Of a stretch of 64,000 nucleotides of DNA, positions 1 to 7,994 are shown in pieces. Position 1 is the first letter of the stretch; each line of letters opens with the position of its first letter. This DNA is from Verrucomicrobiia bacterium (GTDB lineage Bacteria; Verrucomicrobiota; Verrucomicrobiia; Limisphaerales; DASXHY01). The translations under genes were made by a program, and so were the position numbers. The notes beneath the pieces were generated by a model. That model had not been told where the DNA came from and made no database searches. It saw only the letters and a list, made by a program, of their open reading frames with translations. Where the stretch lies: positions 1 to 64,000 of the forward strand of contig DASPIL010000070.1 of the NCBI GenBank assembly GCA_035629175.1. Direction: 5' to 3'.

Positions 1-90
1 CCTACGGCTCCAGGGACTCCGTTCCACCGAAGGGGGTGGTTTCGAAAGGGTTGAAAGATGACACAGAGATGAAAACAAAACCGGCAGGCA

Positions 91-136
91 CAGTGATTTC
101 TAATTGTCACTGAAGTGAAGAATAATTGTCATTGAA
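91..136. repeat. Direct and inverted repeat at the end of a truncated gene
   Basis: Two near-identical 14-mers, TAATTGTCACTGAA (101-114) and TAATTGTCATTGAA (123-136), differ at one base. CAGTGA (91-96) and TCACTG (107-112) also form a 6-bp inverted repeat with a 10-nt spacer. The second copy of the 14-mer contains the stop codon of the truncated NYN-like fragment at 129-227. The repeats could mark a rearrangement junction or be an operator; the sequence does not decide which. Confidence 0.4.
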
Positions 137-227
137 CATCCGCGGAAAAACGCGCCCGGCCGGGCGCCAGTTCCGGCCAATGATGCAACAGGCTGTAGCC
201 GTCGACGAGAATGCGGACGAGCGCCAT
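129..227 (-). pseudogene. N-terminal fragment of a YacP-like NYN-domain nuclease gene
   Basis: Starting at ATG 227, the minus strand reads 32 residues beginning MALVRILVDGYSLLHHWPEL and then meets TGA at 129-131. The IL-VDGYSLL-H-WPEL pattern is the start of the YacP/NYN nuclease fold, whose first strand ends in the catalytic Asp (here D9). The family is normally about 160-180 aa, so about four fifths are missing. I see no continuation in any frame of 1-128, and the sequence there becomes AT-rich and repeat-containing. It lies 37 bases downstream of the sugar permease stop. The family call rests on a short but characteristic stretch. Confidence 0.45.
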
Positions 228-264
228 GGAACGAACCTTGCAGGGCCGGCAGGAAAAGCAAGCG

Positions 265-1329
265 TCACTCGATCCTGCGATGCCGGAAACGATCGACTGC
301 AACAGCGATGATGATGATTCCGCCAATGACCATTTCCTGAACCCACTTTGGCCAGCCCATCTGCTGTCCACCCATGTACAGGATGGTGATGGTAAGGGCG
401 CCAATCAGCGTCCCAATGATGGAACCTTCGCCGCCTTTGAAGCTCGCGCCTCCAATGATCACTGCCGCGATCACAAACAACTCGTACATCACGGCAGTTG
501 TTGGCTGGCCGATGCCCCCGATGTAAGAGAATTGCATCAGCCCGGCGACGCCGCAGAAAAATCCAGAAGCAGTGTAGACGAGCAGCTTCGTTCGATGCAC
601 AGGAACGCCGCACAGGCGCGCGGTTTCTTCATTGGATCCGACTGCGAAGATGTGCCTGCCCAGGCGCATGTAGCGCAAGAGCAGCGATGAAACGATGACT
701 CCGCCAATGAGGATCCAGACTCCTGTGGGAAGGATTTGCCATGTTTGGTCAGCGCGGGAGAGCGTGGGATCCATGATCGAGCTGATCCAGGTTTCTTCGG
801 GTGGATAAATATCGCGCTCGTGGGCGATGCCCTTTGCGAGGCCGCGGATCATGCCCATGGTGCCCAATGTCACGATGAATGGCACCAGCCGCAACCCGAC
901 GACCATTGCCCCATTCGCCAGGCCCGCGAGTGTGCTCGCCAATATGCCCGCGCCGACCGCGAGAATCGGAGCCAGCGTGGGGTGCGCCAGCACAATCGAT
1001 TGTTCGCTGCCCGGTGCGCCAATATTCAAGTTGAGAACCCACGCGACGACCACCACCGACAACGCGATCAATGATCCCGCCGACAAATCAATGCCGGCTG
1101 CGATGATCACCAACGTCAGGCCCAGGCCCGCTGTGGCGTAAACGCAACTTTGCCGCAGGATGTTCTCGAGATTGCGGACGGTGTAGAATTTCCCGTCCTC
1201 GACCAACACGGCAAAGAAAGTGAAGACGATGATCAACGCGAGAAACCGCCCCAGAATGTTTCCCCACTTCGAAAGCAGAACACGGGATCGCGAAAGGGCG
1301 GGTGGTGTTGCGTCAGGAGTTGCTGTCAT
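265..1329 (-). CDS. Sugar ABC transporter permease (RbsC-type)
   Basis: Inner-membrane permease of a CUT2 (ribose/galactose-type) sugar importer, 354 aa with about nine hydrophobic segments. The family motif is visible as AGIDLSAGSLIAL near residue 80, and a second conserved block is VGSNEETARLCGV. The start is taken at ATG 1329 because it overlaps the TGA of the ATPase gene by one base (TGATG), which suggests translational coupling. An upstream in-frame ATG at 1437 would lie inside the ATPase gene. It is the last gene of a three-gene operon. The sugar cannot be read from the sequence. Confidence 0.93.
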   Translation of the reverse strand: MTATPDATPPALSRSRVLLSKWGNILGRFLALIIVFTFFAVLVEDGKFYTVRNLENILRQSCVYATAGLGLTLVIIAAGIDLSAGSLIALSVVVVAWVLNLNIGAPGSEQSIVLAHPTLAPILAVGAGILASTLAGLANGAMVVGLRLVPFIVTLGTMGMIRGLAKGIAHERDIYPPEETWISSIMDPTLSRADQTWQILPTGVWILIGGVIVSSLLLRYMRLGRHIFAVGSNEETARLCGVPVHRTKLLVYTASGFFCGVAGLMQFSYIGGIGQPTTAVMYELFVIAAVIIGGASFKGGEGSIIGTLIGALTITILYMGGQQMGWPKWVQEMVIGGIIIIAVAVDRFRHRRIE

Positions 1330-2819
1330 CAGTTGTCCTGTCCAATCGCTGCCGAAAGCAGGCCGCGTTCGTCCCATTCTTCGCGAGCGCGGGCGTCGCT
1401 GAGCAGCCCGCGTGACATCACGGCGATGCGATCGCAAGTGCCCAGAAGTTCTGGAATGTAGCTGCTGACCATCAGGACTGCCTTGCCCCGCGCTGCCAGC
1501 TCATCGATCAACTGGTAGATCTGCGCTTTCGATCCGACGTCGATCCCGCGAGTCGGTTCGTCGAGCAACAGCACGTCCACGTCGGCGTGCAGCAGGCGCG
1601 CGATCGCCACTTTCTGCTGGTTGCCGCCTGACAGGCCATTGATGCGCTGTTCGGGGCCCTGGCATTTGATCGGGATTTTCTTGATCCAGGGAGCGCATGC
1701 AGCGTTCTGCCGCGAGGGAAACACCAGCCCCAATGGACCCAGGCCCGCGAGCCGGGATAGGGTCAGGTTGTCAGCAATGCTCAAGCCGAGAGCCAGGCCT
1801 TCTGTCTTGCGATCCTCGCTGATCATCCCGACGCCCTGTGACCACCGGCGGCCGGGTGTTGCGGCTCCGCTGTAACTGCCCACGGTCACAGTGCCTTTCA
1901 CAACGGGATCCAGACCAAAGACCGCGCGCATGAGTTCGGTTCTTCCTGCTCCCACCAGTCCGAACACGCCCAGCACCTCTCCGCGATGCAATTCCAGTGA
2001 AGCACCTCTGGGTTTCTGAACGCCCCCGAGATCGCAGACCTTAAGCAGTGCGTCGCCCGGCCGGCGTTTTGAGCGCGGATATAAATCGTCGACATCCCTT
2101 CCCACCATGAGGGCGATGATCTTTTCATTGGGCGTGTCTTTGGTGAAACCGCTGCCCACCGTTTCTCCGTCACGCAAAACCGTGAATCGATCTGAAACGG
2201 TTCTCACCTCCTCAAGGAAGTGCGAAATGTAGATGATTGAAATTCCCTTTCCTCGCAGCCGGCGGATGAGCGCGAACAGTTTCTCGATGTCGCGTGCGGT
2301 CAGCGAACTCGTTGGTTCATCCAGAACAAGAACACGGCAATCGAGGGCCACGGCGCGGGCGATCTCGACAAGTTGTTGCTGCGCCAGCGAAAGGCGATGC
2401 ACGGGCAGCAGAGGATCAATGCCGCTTAAGCCGACTTCACCCAGGGCGCGTTCGGCATGTGCCCGCATCGCGCGCCAGTTTATGAAGAGCCCTGCGCGCG
2501 TTGGCTCGATGCCGAGCAGAATATTCTCCATCACGGACAGGTGGGGAGCCAGCGCGAGTTCCTGATAAATCATTGCCACGCCGCACGTCCGCGCGTGGAG
2601 TGGATTTCCGGGAACGTATGGAACGCCGTCCAGCAGCATCTCGCCGTCGTCGGGCGGGATTGCCCCCGACAGGATCTTCATGAGTGTGCTTTTCCCCGCT
2701 CCATTTTCTCCGACGAGCGCCATGACTTCGCCAGGCGCGACGCTTACTTCAACACCGCGCAAGGCTTTCGTTGCGCCAAAGCTGCGGCGCACACCACGCA
2801 TTTCCAGGCGGAGCGACAT
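1329..2819 (-). CDS. Sugar ABC transporter ATP-binding protein (RbsA/MglA-type, two ABC domains)
   Basis: A 496-aa cytoplasmic ATPase with two tandem ABC domains, as usual for CUT2 importers (about 500 aa). The first domain has Walker A GENGAGKSTL and signature-like LSLAQQQLVEIARA. The second has the degenerate P-loop GLVGAGRTEL typical of the family and the signature LSGGNQQKVAIARLL followed by LLLDEPTRGIDVG. It energises import of the sugar delivered by the binding protein encoded just upstream. ATG 2819 overlaps the TAA of that gene (TAATG). The RbsA-type fold is certain; the substrate is unknown. Confidence 0.95.
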   Translation of the reverse strand: MSLRLEMRGVRRSFGATKALRGVEVSVAPGEVMALVGENGAGKSTLMKILSGAIPPDDGEMLLDGVPYVPGNPLHARTCGVAMIYQELALAPHLSVMENILLGIEPTRAGLFINWRAMRAHAERALGEVGLSGIDPLLPVHRLSLAQQQLVEIARAVALDCRVLVLDEPTSSLTARDIEKLFALIRRLRGKGISIIYISHFLEEVRTVSDRFTVLRDGETVGSGFTKDTPNEKIIALMVGRDVDDLYPRSKRRPGDALLKVCDLGGVQKPRGASLELHRGEVLGVFGLVGAGRTELMRAVFGLDPVVKGTVTVGSYSGAATPGRRWSQGVGMISEDRKTEGLALGLSIADNLTLSRLAGLGPLGLVFPSRQNAACAPWIKKIPIKCQGPEQRINGLSGGNQQKVAIARLLHADVDVLLLDEPTRGIDVGSKAQIYQLIDELAARGKAVLMVSSYIPELLGTCDRIAVMSRGLLSDARAREEWDERGLLSAAIGQDN

Positions 2820-3793
2820 TACTGCAGCCCAACCAGCTTGCGCACGGCGGCGTCGTTCTCAAGGTTCTCGCGAGTCACCAGAACGGTGCCCGTATCAACC
2901 GTTGCCGGGACCTTCTGTTTTCGCACAACCTTGTAAAGCGTCTCGACCGCGAGATATCCCATGCGTTCTGGATTCTGCGCGACCAGCGCATCAATTCGTC
3001 CCGCCTGCAGCTCCTCGACCAGTTTCTTGGAAGTGTCAAACCCGACGAACTTCACGCTCACCTGGATGCCTCCCTTGCGCATGTCGTCCAGGGCGGAAAC
3101 CACTCCGATTGTGGAATACAGATTCGCTGCGAAGATGCCGTCCAGTTCCAGCCGCTTATTTTTTACGAATTTCTCAAGCGCGTTTGCTGCCGCGTTTTTA
3201 CAGCCTTCAATCGTGCCGGTGTCAGGGTAAGGATCCGCGGCCACTTTCAGTCCCGATGCCTTGATGGTCTGGATAAAACCTTCCGATCGGGCTTCCGTGC
3301 TGCCAGTGCCCTGCACAAAACGCATGCACATCACTTGTGCGCCTGGCTTGTCGCCGATAAGCCGGATCAGTTCGCGTGCGCCAATAACTCCGCCGTTTTT
3401 GTTGTCGGTTGCGACGTAGCTCGAATGCGCGGTGCCATCAACGCCCGAATCGAAGACCACCACGGGGATGCCTGCCTTGACGGCGTTCTCAACCTGCTTG
3501 CGCATCGCGCGCTGGTTCAAGGGGGCGAGCGCGATGCCATCAACGCCGAGGTTCACCATGTTCTCGATAATCTTGTTCTGCTCGGCAATCTCGGTTTCCG
3601 TGACCGTGCCTTCCCACTTGAGGGTGACGCCGAGATCGGCAGCTGCCTGTCGCGCGCCTTTGGCAACCGTCTCCCAGAACTCGCCGCCTGTGCTCTTCGG
3701 GATTGCAGCCAGTGTGACTTTGTCGGCTGCGTTGTTGACAAAGGTGGAGCCGAATAAAAAGCAGCTCGCCAGTGCGGAAAGTAAAAAACGCAT
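2819..3793 (-). CDS. Periplasmic sugar-binding protein of the ABC importer (RbsB-type)
   Basis: A 324-aa exported protein with a hydrophobic signal (LLSALASCFLFGS) and probable cleavage near residue 22. It has the Peripla_BP_4 fold: an early Phe-Trp ligand contact (GGEFWETVAKG), ALAPLNQRAM, VVVFDSGVDG and a C-terminal ALVAQNPERMGYLAV, a pattern typical of ribose/allose/xylitol-type binding proteins. It is the first gene of the operon with the ATPase and permease. No regulator gene lies next to it within the window. Ligand specificity cannot be called. Confidence 0.92.
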   Translation of the reverse strand: MRFLLSALASCFLFGSTFVNNAADKVTLAAIPKSTGGEFWETVAKGARQAAADLGVTLKWEGTVTETEIAEQNKIIENMVNLGVDGIALAPLNQRAMRKQVENAVKAGIPVVVFDSGVDGTAHSSYVATDNKNGGVIGARELIRLIGDKPGAQVMCMRFVQGTGSTEARSEGFIQTIKASGLKVAADPYPDTGTIEGCKNAAANALEKFVKNKRLELDGIFAANLYSTIGVVSALDDMRKGGIQVSVKFVGFDTSKKLVEELQAGRIDALVAQNPERMGYLAVETLYKVVRKQKVPATVDTGTVLVTRENLENDAAVRKLVGLQ

Positions 3794-4055
3794 AGATCAG
3801 AAGTGAAGAGGGGTTCGCCGATGTCGCGGTGCCTCAAGCGGCGCGGGTGGAAACGCGTTACGAACCGGGTTCATGGTCTCGCGAATGTGCGAATTCAAAT
3901 TCCCCTTGGCAATCCCTTTCCTCTCGACCGTTGGACCAGCGACGCCGCGCTCCTCCGTGGAACTGGGGATCGACGCGATCAAATGCAATGAGCCTTCCGC
4001 AGGACTCAGTGCAGGATGCGGAATCCCCGGCGGCATCCGCGCCTGTTCGTTCGGA

Positions 4056-4796
4056 TCAATGTTGCCGTCGCAGAACTCCGAACGCTAACACGCCAACGCT
4101 CAGCAGGAGCGCGGTGGATCCTGCATCGGGAACGTTGTTCGTTGCCACGAACTGTCCTTCCAGCGTGTCGTTCCCACACGTCATGGTCGTATGAATGTCG
4201 AATGCGTTCAGCATCCCGCCCAGCAATGAAAGATCGAGATCGATCTGATTGTGACCAAAGCCGCTCTCCCGCTGCAGTCCCAGGGCAAATGGATCGGCAA
4301 CGCCCGTAGCGTAATCAAAGCTTCCACTGCCCAGCAGATTGGCCGTTGCCGTGTCGATCGTGTAAGGGCCAGACGCAAGCACGTCTGTGGGCGCCACAGT
4401 GGTGAAGTTGTCGTAGAGCGAGTAGGTCTGGCCGTTGAAATCGAGAACGTAGGCATGGCTCCATGTCGCGGCTGAGAGCGATTTCACAAAAATCGCGCCG
4501 TAAACCACGGTGTGGGCAGGGCTCACATCGACGCCCTTGACGAAGTCGAAGGTTCCAACCACGGACAACCGGCTGCTCGCAGGATTGTAAACGAGGGCTT
4601 CAAGATCCCACTCGTCGCCAGTGGCGGTGGTGGGTTCCGTTTCGTTATCTTCAAGGGCGGATCCCAATCCGTTGCTGGCGCCCCAGACGCCTCCTCCATT
4701 ACCCGACTGGCCGTCAAACCGCGTGATGTTAACGGGAACGGCAAGTGCGTTGAGGCACGTGGAAACCGTGATGACCGCGAGGAGATTTGTTTTCAT
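4056..4796 (-). CDS. Surface protein with VPDSG-CTERM-like sorting tail
   Basis: A 246-aa exported protein of unknown function. The start is taken at MKTNLLAVITV (ATG 4796), which gives a compact signal peptide ending near NALAV; a second in-frame ATG lies three codons upstream. The C-terminus reads VPDAGSTALLLSVGVLAFGVLRRQH. That is a VPD-G motif, one hydrophobic helix and a short basic end, the three-part arrangement of VPDSG/PEP-CTERM sorting signals known in Verrucomicrobia. The middle is Gly/Ser/Thr/Asn-rich and beta-like, resembling other PEP-CTERM proteins. The tail implies processing by an exosortase, which is not encoded in this window. Confidence 0.8.
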   Translation of the reverse strand: MKTNLLAVITVSTCLNALAVPVNITRFDGQSGNGGGVWGASNGLGSALEDNETEPTTATGDEWDLEALVYNPASSRLSVVGTFDFVKGVDVSPAHTVVYGAIFVKSLSAATWSHAYVLDFNGQTYSLYDNFTTVAPTDVLASGPYTIDTATANLLGSGSFDYATGVADPFALGLQRESGFGHNQIDLDLSLLGGMLNAFDIHTTMTCGNDTLEGQFVATNNVPDAGSTALLLSVGVLAFGVLRRQH

Positions 4797-4950
4797 ACCT
4801 GGCACATAGGGTTAAAGCGGGCTTATTGCAGCACAGGTCGCGTTCGAGGAACATGGGGCGCTACGCGCCTCGGCTGGTGGGAACATTCCCCAGCACGGTT
4901 TGGACGGCGGGCCATTGACAACCGTGAGGGGCGGTTTGGGAAGCGGGAAG

Positions 4951-5024
4951 TGGCTGTCCGACATGGATTCGAACCATGACAAAAGCCTCCAAAGGGCCTT
5001 GTGCTACCATTACACCATCGGACA
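4951..5024 (-). tRNA. tRNA-Gln (anticodon TTG)
   Basis: The minus strand folds into a full cloverleaf. The acceptor stem is TGTCCGA/TCGGACA, the D-arm contains TAATGGTA, and the anticodon stem AGGCC/GGCTT (one G-U pair) encloses the loop CTTTGGA with anticodon TTG. The T-loop is GTTCGAATCC, the discriminator is G and CCA is encoded (4951-4953). The total is 74 nt including CCA. Discriminator G and the acceptor sequence are typical of bacterial tRNA-Gln(UUG). Confidence 0.95.
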
Positions 5025-5034
5025 AACCGCGTTG

Positions 5035-5064
5035 AAATTAGCCCCGTCCTCCACGGGGCGTCAA
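5035..5064 (-). promoter_or_regulatory. Possible promoter of tRNA-Gln containing an inverted repeat
   Basis: On the minus strand TTGACG (5064-5059) and TAATTT (5040-5035) are separated by 18 bp, and the tRNA begins 10 bases downstream. The spacer is almost entirely a perfect 7-bp inverted repeat, GCCCCGT/ACGGGGC (5041-5047 and 5053-5059), with a 5-nt centre. The -35 match is good and the -10 match is weak. Confidence 0.4.
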
Positions 5065-5390
5065 ATCATCTCTCGGTCGTAAATAGTTGAAACAAATGCG
5101 TTGCTGCCGGGTTAACCCTGCAGAATGAAAACCGTTGTGCGGATTAAAACGAATCCGGCGTTCAAGCGGACGCAGCCTCTGCCGTGGTGGCACGATGGCC
5201 AGATCGTGTCGCAGAATTTTGGCGGGTCGAAGGCGGCTCCCGTCGTATCCATTTTTACTCCCGGAACGGCGCGCAACCCTGCGCGCGGGGTTCGGGCGCT
5301 TCCGTTTTCCTGCCTCTATTTTTATGCAATGGCCCTGTCATCAATGTTGTTCCCCGTCTAGGCTCGGTCCGTGGCGCTCCGCCCCTGAAC
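5065..5390. other. Intergenic stretch without a convincing gene
   Basis: This lies between the tRNA-Gln promoter and the ECF sigma gene. Short open frames exist here (one starts at ATG 5125, another continues upstream of the sigma gene), but they have no recognisable domain, signal sequence or ribosome-binding site. Presumably the stretch holds the promoter of the sigma operon. I could not assign a -35/-10 pair with confidence. Confidence 0.4.
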
Positions 5391-5945
5391 ATGGACGACA
5401 CGCAATCATTCGAGGCGTTCATGCTTGATCACCAGAACATGGTGTTTGGCACCGCAGTGCGCCTGCTCGCGAATCGATCCGAGGCAGAAGACATCGCACA
5501 GGATGTTTTCCTCAAGGCATTCCATCATTTCGAAAACCTGCGGGACAATCCATCGGCAGGCGGTTGGCTGCGGACTGTCGTCACAAACCTTTGCCTGAAC
5601 CACCTCACGCGTTATCGCTCACGCTGGAACTTGTTCACGGAATGGCGATCCAGCGATGGCGAGGAGCTTGGACCTGCCGCTGAGATGACGGCACCGAGCG
5701 ATCCGCTTTCTGAAATCGCAGCCGCAGAACAGAACGAATTACTCGAGCAAGCGTTGCAGAAACTTCCCGATTCGCAGCGGGTGCCCATTGTTCTCTTCCA
5801 TCTGGAGAATCATTCGTATGAGCAAATAGCCGCCGAGCTCGGGATTTCTCTTGGCAAGGTGAAAACCGACATATTCCGGGGGCGCGAAGCGCTGCGGAAG
5901 GTGCTGCAAAGAAAAACCGGGTTTTCGGAAATCGTCCGCACATGA
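5391..5945 (+). CDS. ECF-family RNA polymerase sigma factor
   Basis: A 184-aa sigma-70 family protein with the two expected regions. Region 2 (about residues 6-75) contains SEAEDIAQDVFLKAFHHF and the WL-TV--NLCLNHLTR helix. Region 4 (about 115-170) contains LPDSQRVPIVLFHLENHSYEQIA followed by the helix-turn-helix LGISLGKVKTDIFRGREALR. ATG 5391 is chosen because region 2 starts directly after it; upstream in-frame codons look non-coding. Its stop overlaps the next start as ATGA, so it is coupled to the membrane protein that is probably its anti-sigma factor. The inducing signal is unknown, though envelope stress would fit the neighbours. Confidence 0.92.
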   Translation: MDDTQSFEAFMLDHQNMVFGTAVRLLANRSEAEDIAQDVFLKAFHHFENLRDNPSAGGWLRTVVTNLCLNHLTRYRSRWNLFTEWRSSDGEELGPAAEMTAPSDPLSEIAAAEQNELLEQALQKLPDSQRVPIVLFHLENHSYEQIAAELGISLGKVKTDIFRGREALRKVLQRKTGFSEIVRT

Positions 5946-6430
5946 AGCATTTCTCGGAACAGGATCTGGAATCGCAGGTGGATCGCGCTCTCAAGGCGCT
6001 TCCCGAAATTCCAGCGCCCCAATCCCTCGCGCGGTCAGTGCTTGCAAGAGCAAAATCCCAGAGTGCCGCGCCCTGGTACCAGCGTCCATGGCACTCATGG
6101 CCTGTCCGGTTGCGCGCTGTGTCGTTCGGCATCATGCTCGCCGCCTTTCCTGCGCTGTATTTTGGGATAATTCAGTTGATCAATCATTCCTTTGCGGGGG
6201 TTTTTGCAGAACGAGCGCGCGATTCGCTGAATGCAGTGGCCATCCTTTGGAACGTAGCCACGGCGATAGCGCAGGCCGGCTTCGCTGTCATTGCGAATCT
6301 CGGACCGCTTTTCTTTGTCTCGGCATTCCTGATTGCGGCAGTTGCATATGCTGCCTGCATCGGCATCGGAACCCTGGCCGTCAAACTTGCGCTCACCCAT
6401 CGATCCTCCAATCCCTTTTATGAAAATTAA
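5942..6430 (+). CDS. Putative membrane-anchored anti-sigma factor
   Basis: A 162-aa protein with an acidic/amphipathic N-terminal half (SEQDLESQVDRALKALPEIP) followed by hydrophobic segments at roughly residues 60-80, 95-118 and 122-148. A short cytoplasmic helical domain followed by membrane helices, encoded directly after an ECF sigma gene with an ATGA overlap, is the usual arrangement for a sigma/anti-sigma pair. I see no zinc-finger HxxxCxxC motif, so it would be a non-ZAS type. The function is inferred from position. It overlaps the next gene's start by 11 bases. Confidence 0.6.
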   Translation: MKHFSEQDLESQVDRALKALPEIPAPQSLARSVLARAKSQSAAPWYQRPWHSWPVRLRAVSFGIMLAAFPALYFGIIQLINHSFAGVFAERARDSLNAVAILWNVATAIAQAGFAVIANLGPLFFVSAFLIAAVAYAACIGIGTLAVKLALTHRSSNPFYEN

Positions 6431-7994
6431 GACGTTCGCCTTTATCAGCTTCGCGCTGCTGACCCTATCCACCTTGCCGTTGGTCGCGCAGGAAGATTCG
6501 CTGGAGTCTCCGCAAGTGCTGGCGCCGGAAATTGCAACCAATTCGGCGGCCGAGGCTGAGTCGGAATCCTCGGAAACGGCCGCGACGCCGAACCTTCGTC
6601 GCGGACCAGTCCTTGCCTTCGGCAAGACCGCAGAACTCGCTGCCGATCAAACCGCGGAGGCAGTGATCGCAATCGCTGGTACAGCCCGTGCCCATGGCCG
6701 CGTGCGTGAGGCGGTTGTTGCCATCATGGGTGATGCCGAGGCGAATAATCGCGTGGGCGATTCTGTTGTCGCGATCGCCGGCAATGTTCGGGTGAACGGC
6801 GAAACCCGGGAAGCCGTGGCGGTGCTTGGCAGCGTGATGGTGGGATCTAATGCCGTGATCCGCGGAGACGTTGTGTCTATCGGAGGGACTGTGAAGCTTG
6901 CCGAAGGAGCGAGGGTGCACGGCCAGATTCACGAGATGACCTTTGACGTACCGGGCTTGCCCCGTATTGAGGAGTTGTCGCTCTGGGTTCGCGAATGCGT
7001 ATTCAAGCTGCGGCCGCTGGCGCCGCAGGTGCGATGGGTATGGATCGTTGTGGGTGCGTTTATCGGTCTTTACTTCCTTATCGCGGTTTTATTCCCCGGC
7101 CCGATCGAACTCTGCCGTGCTGAAATCGCGCAGCGTCCAGCCACCACGTTTGTAGTCGGATTGTTCTCAAAGATTGCGATTCCGATCATCTTGCTGGTGC
7201 TTGCCGCAACCGGCATTGGACTGCTCGTCGTGCCTTTTGTTTTTGCAGCTGGAGTTTTTGCAGCCCTTGTTGGCAAGGTTGCCCTGTTGCAATTCGTCGG
7301 GGGCGCATTGACTCGCGCGTTCGGCCTGCAGGGACGGGCCGCCGAACTGCTGTCTCTCGCGATCGGATCGATCATCATGATCGTTCTTTACATGATCCCG
7401 GTGGTCGGTTTTCTCGCCTTTGCCGTTTTCGGAGTGTGGGCCTTGGGCGCAGTTGTAACGGCGGCGTTCACGCGAATCACACGGGAACGTCCCCCCCGCC
7501 CGCCACGTGGGAACCCCCCCACGTTTGGCGGTGGCGGTTCCGCAAACCCCCAGGTCGATCCAGCCGCTCCTCACCCTGCGGGAAGCGGAACGGGATTTGC
7601 GCCCACTTCCGGCCTTGTGGCATACCCACGCGCCGGGTTTTGGGAGCGCATGGGTTCAGGGTTTGTAGATCTTGCCTTGCTCAGCATTCCCTTCGCAATT
7701 CTGGGGCCTCTCGGATTGCTGGTCTTGCTCGCCTACTTCGCGGGCATGTGGACATGGAAAGGAACCACGATCGGCGGGCTCGTGCTGCAGCAACAGGTGG
7801 TTCGATACGACGGCAAACCGCTCAACTTCACGGTTGCGCTTGTCCGCGGGCTCGCCGCGTGCTTTTCGGCCTGCATGCTGTTTATCGGCTTCTTCTGGAT
7901 TGGTTGGAACCGGGAGAAACAGGCATGGCATGACCTTATCGCGGGAACCTATGTCGTCCGGCTCCCCCGAGCCATGCCGCTGGTTTGCCTATGA
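6420..7994 (+). CDS. Exported polymer-forming/RDD-domain membrane protein
   Basis: A 524-aa protein starting at MKIKTFAFISFALL (ATG 6420), with a signal peptide ending near LVAQ. Residues about 60-170 form short repeated beta units (AIAGTARAHGRVREAVVAIMG, GDSVVAIAGNVRVNG, GSNAVIRGDVVSIGGTVKL), a bactofilin-like beta-helix rhythm. Several transmembrane helices follow (about 215-360), then a Pro/Gly-rich linker. The C-terminal RDD domain (about 415-520) contains GFVDLALLSIPFAILGP, WKGTTIGGLVL and KQAWHDLIAGTYVV. It is co-transcribed with the sigma/anti-sigma pair. A role in envelope sensing is inference. It ends tail-to-tail with leuB, overlapping it by 6 bases. Confidence 0.75.
   Translation: MKIKTFAFISFALLTLSTLPLVAQEDSLESPQVLAPEIATNSAAEAESESSETAATPNLRRGPVLAFGKTAELAADQTAEAVIAIAGTARAHGRVREAVVAIMGDAEANNRVGDSVVAIAGNVRVNGETREAVAVLGSVMVGSNAVIRGDVVSIGGTVKLAEGARVHGQIHEMTFDVPGLPRIEELSLWVRECVFKLRPLAPQVRWVWIVVGAFIGLYFLIAVLFPGPIELCRAEIAQRPATTFVVGLFSKIAIPIILLVLAATGIGLLVVPFVFAAGVFAALVGKVALLQFVGGALTRAFGLQGRAAELLSLAIGSIIMIVLYMIPVVGFLAFAVFGVWALGAVVTAAFTRITRERPPRPPRGNPPTFGGGGSANPQVDPAAPHPAGSGTGFAPTSGLVAYPRAGFWERMGSGFVDLALLSIPFAILGPLGLLVLLAYFAGMWTWKGTTIGGLVLQQQVVRYDGKPLNFTVALVRGLAACFSACMLFIGFFWIGWNREKQAWHDLIAGTYVVRLPRAMPLVCL

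Noticed and set aside
3794-4055. Open frames on both strands between the sugar-binding protein gene and the sorted surface protein gene
   Set aside because: Their translations are Pro/Arg-rich with no domain, signal or ribosome-binding site. The stretch looks like non-coding or old repeat sequence; no second copy is visible here to prove a repeat.
5125-5361. 78-codon frame starting MKTVVRIKTNPAF before the sigma factor gene
   Set aside because: No recognisable domain and composition like the surrounding non-coding DNA; it runs into the sigma gene's upstream region in another frame.
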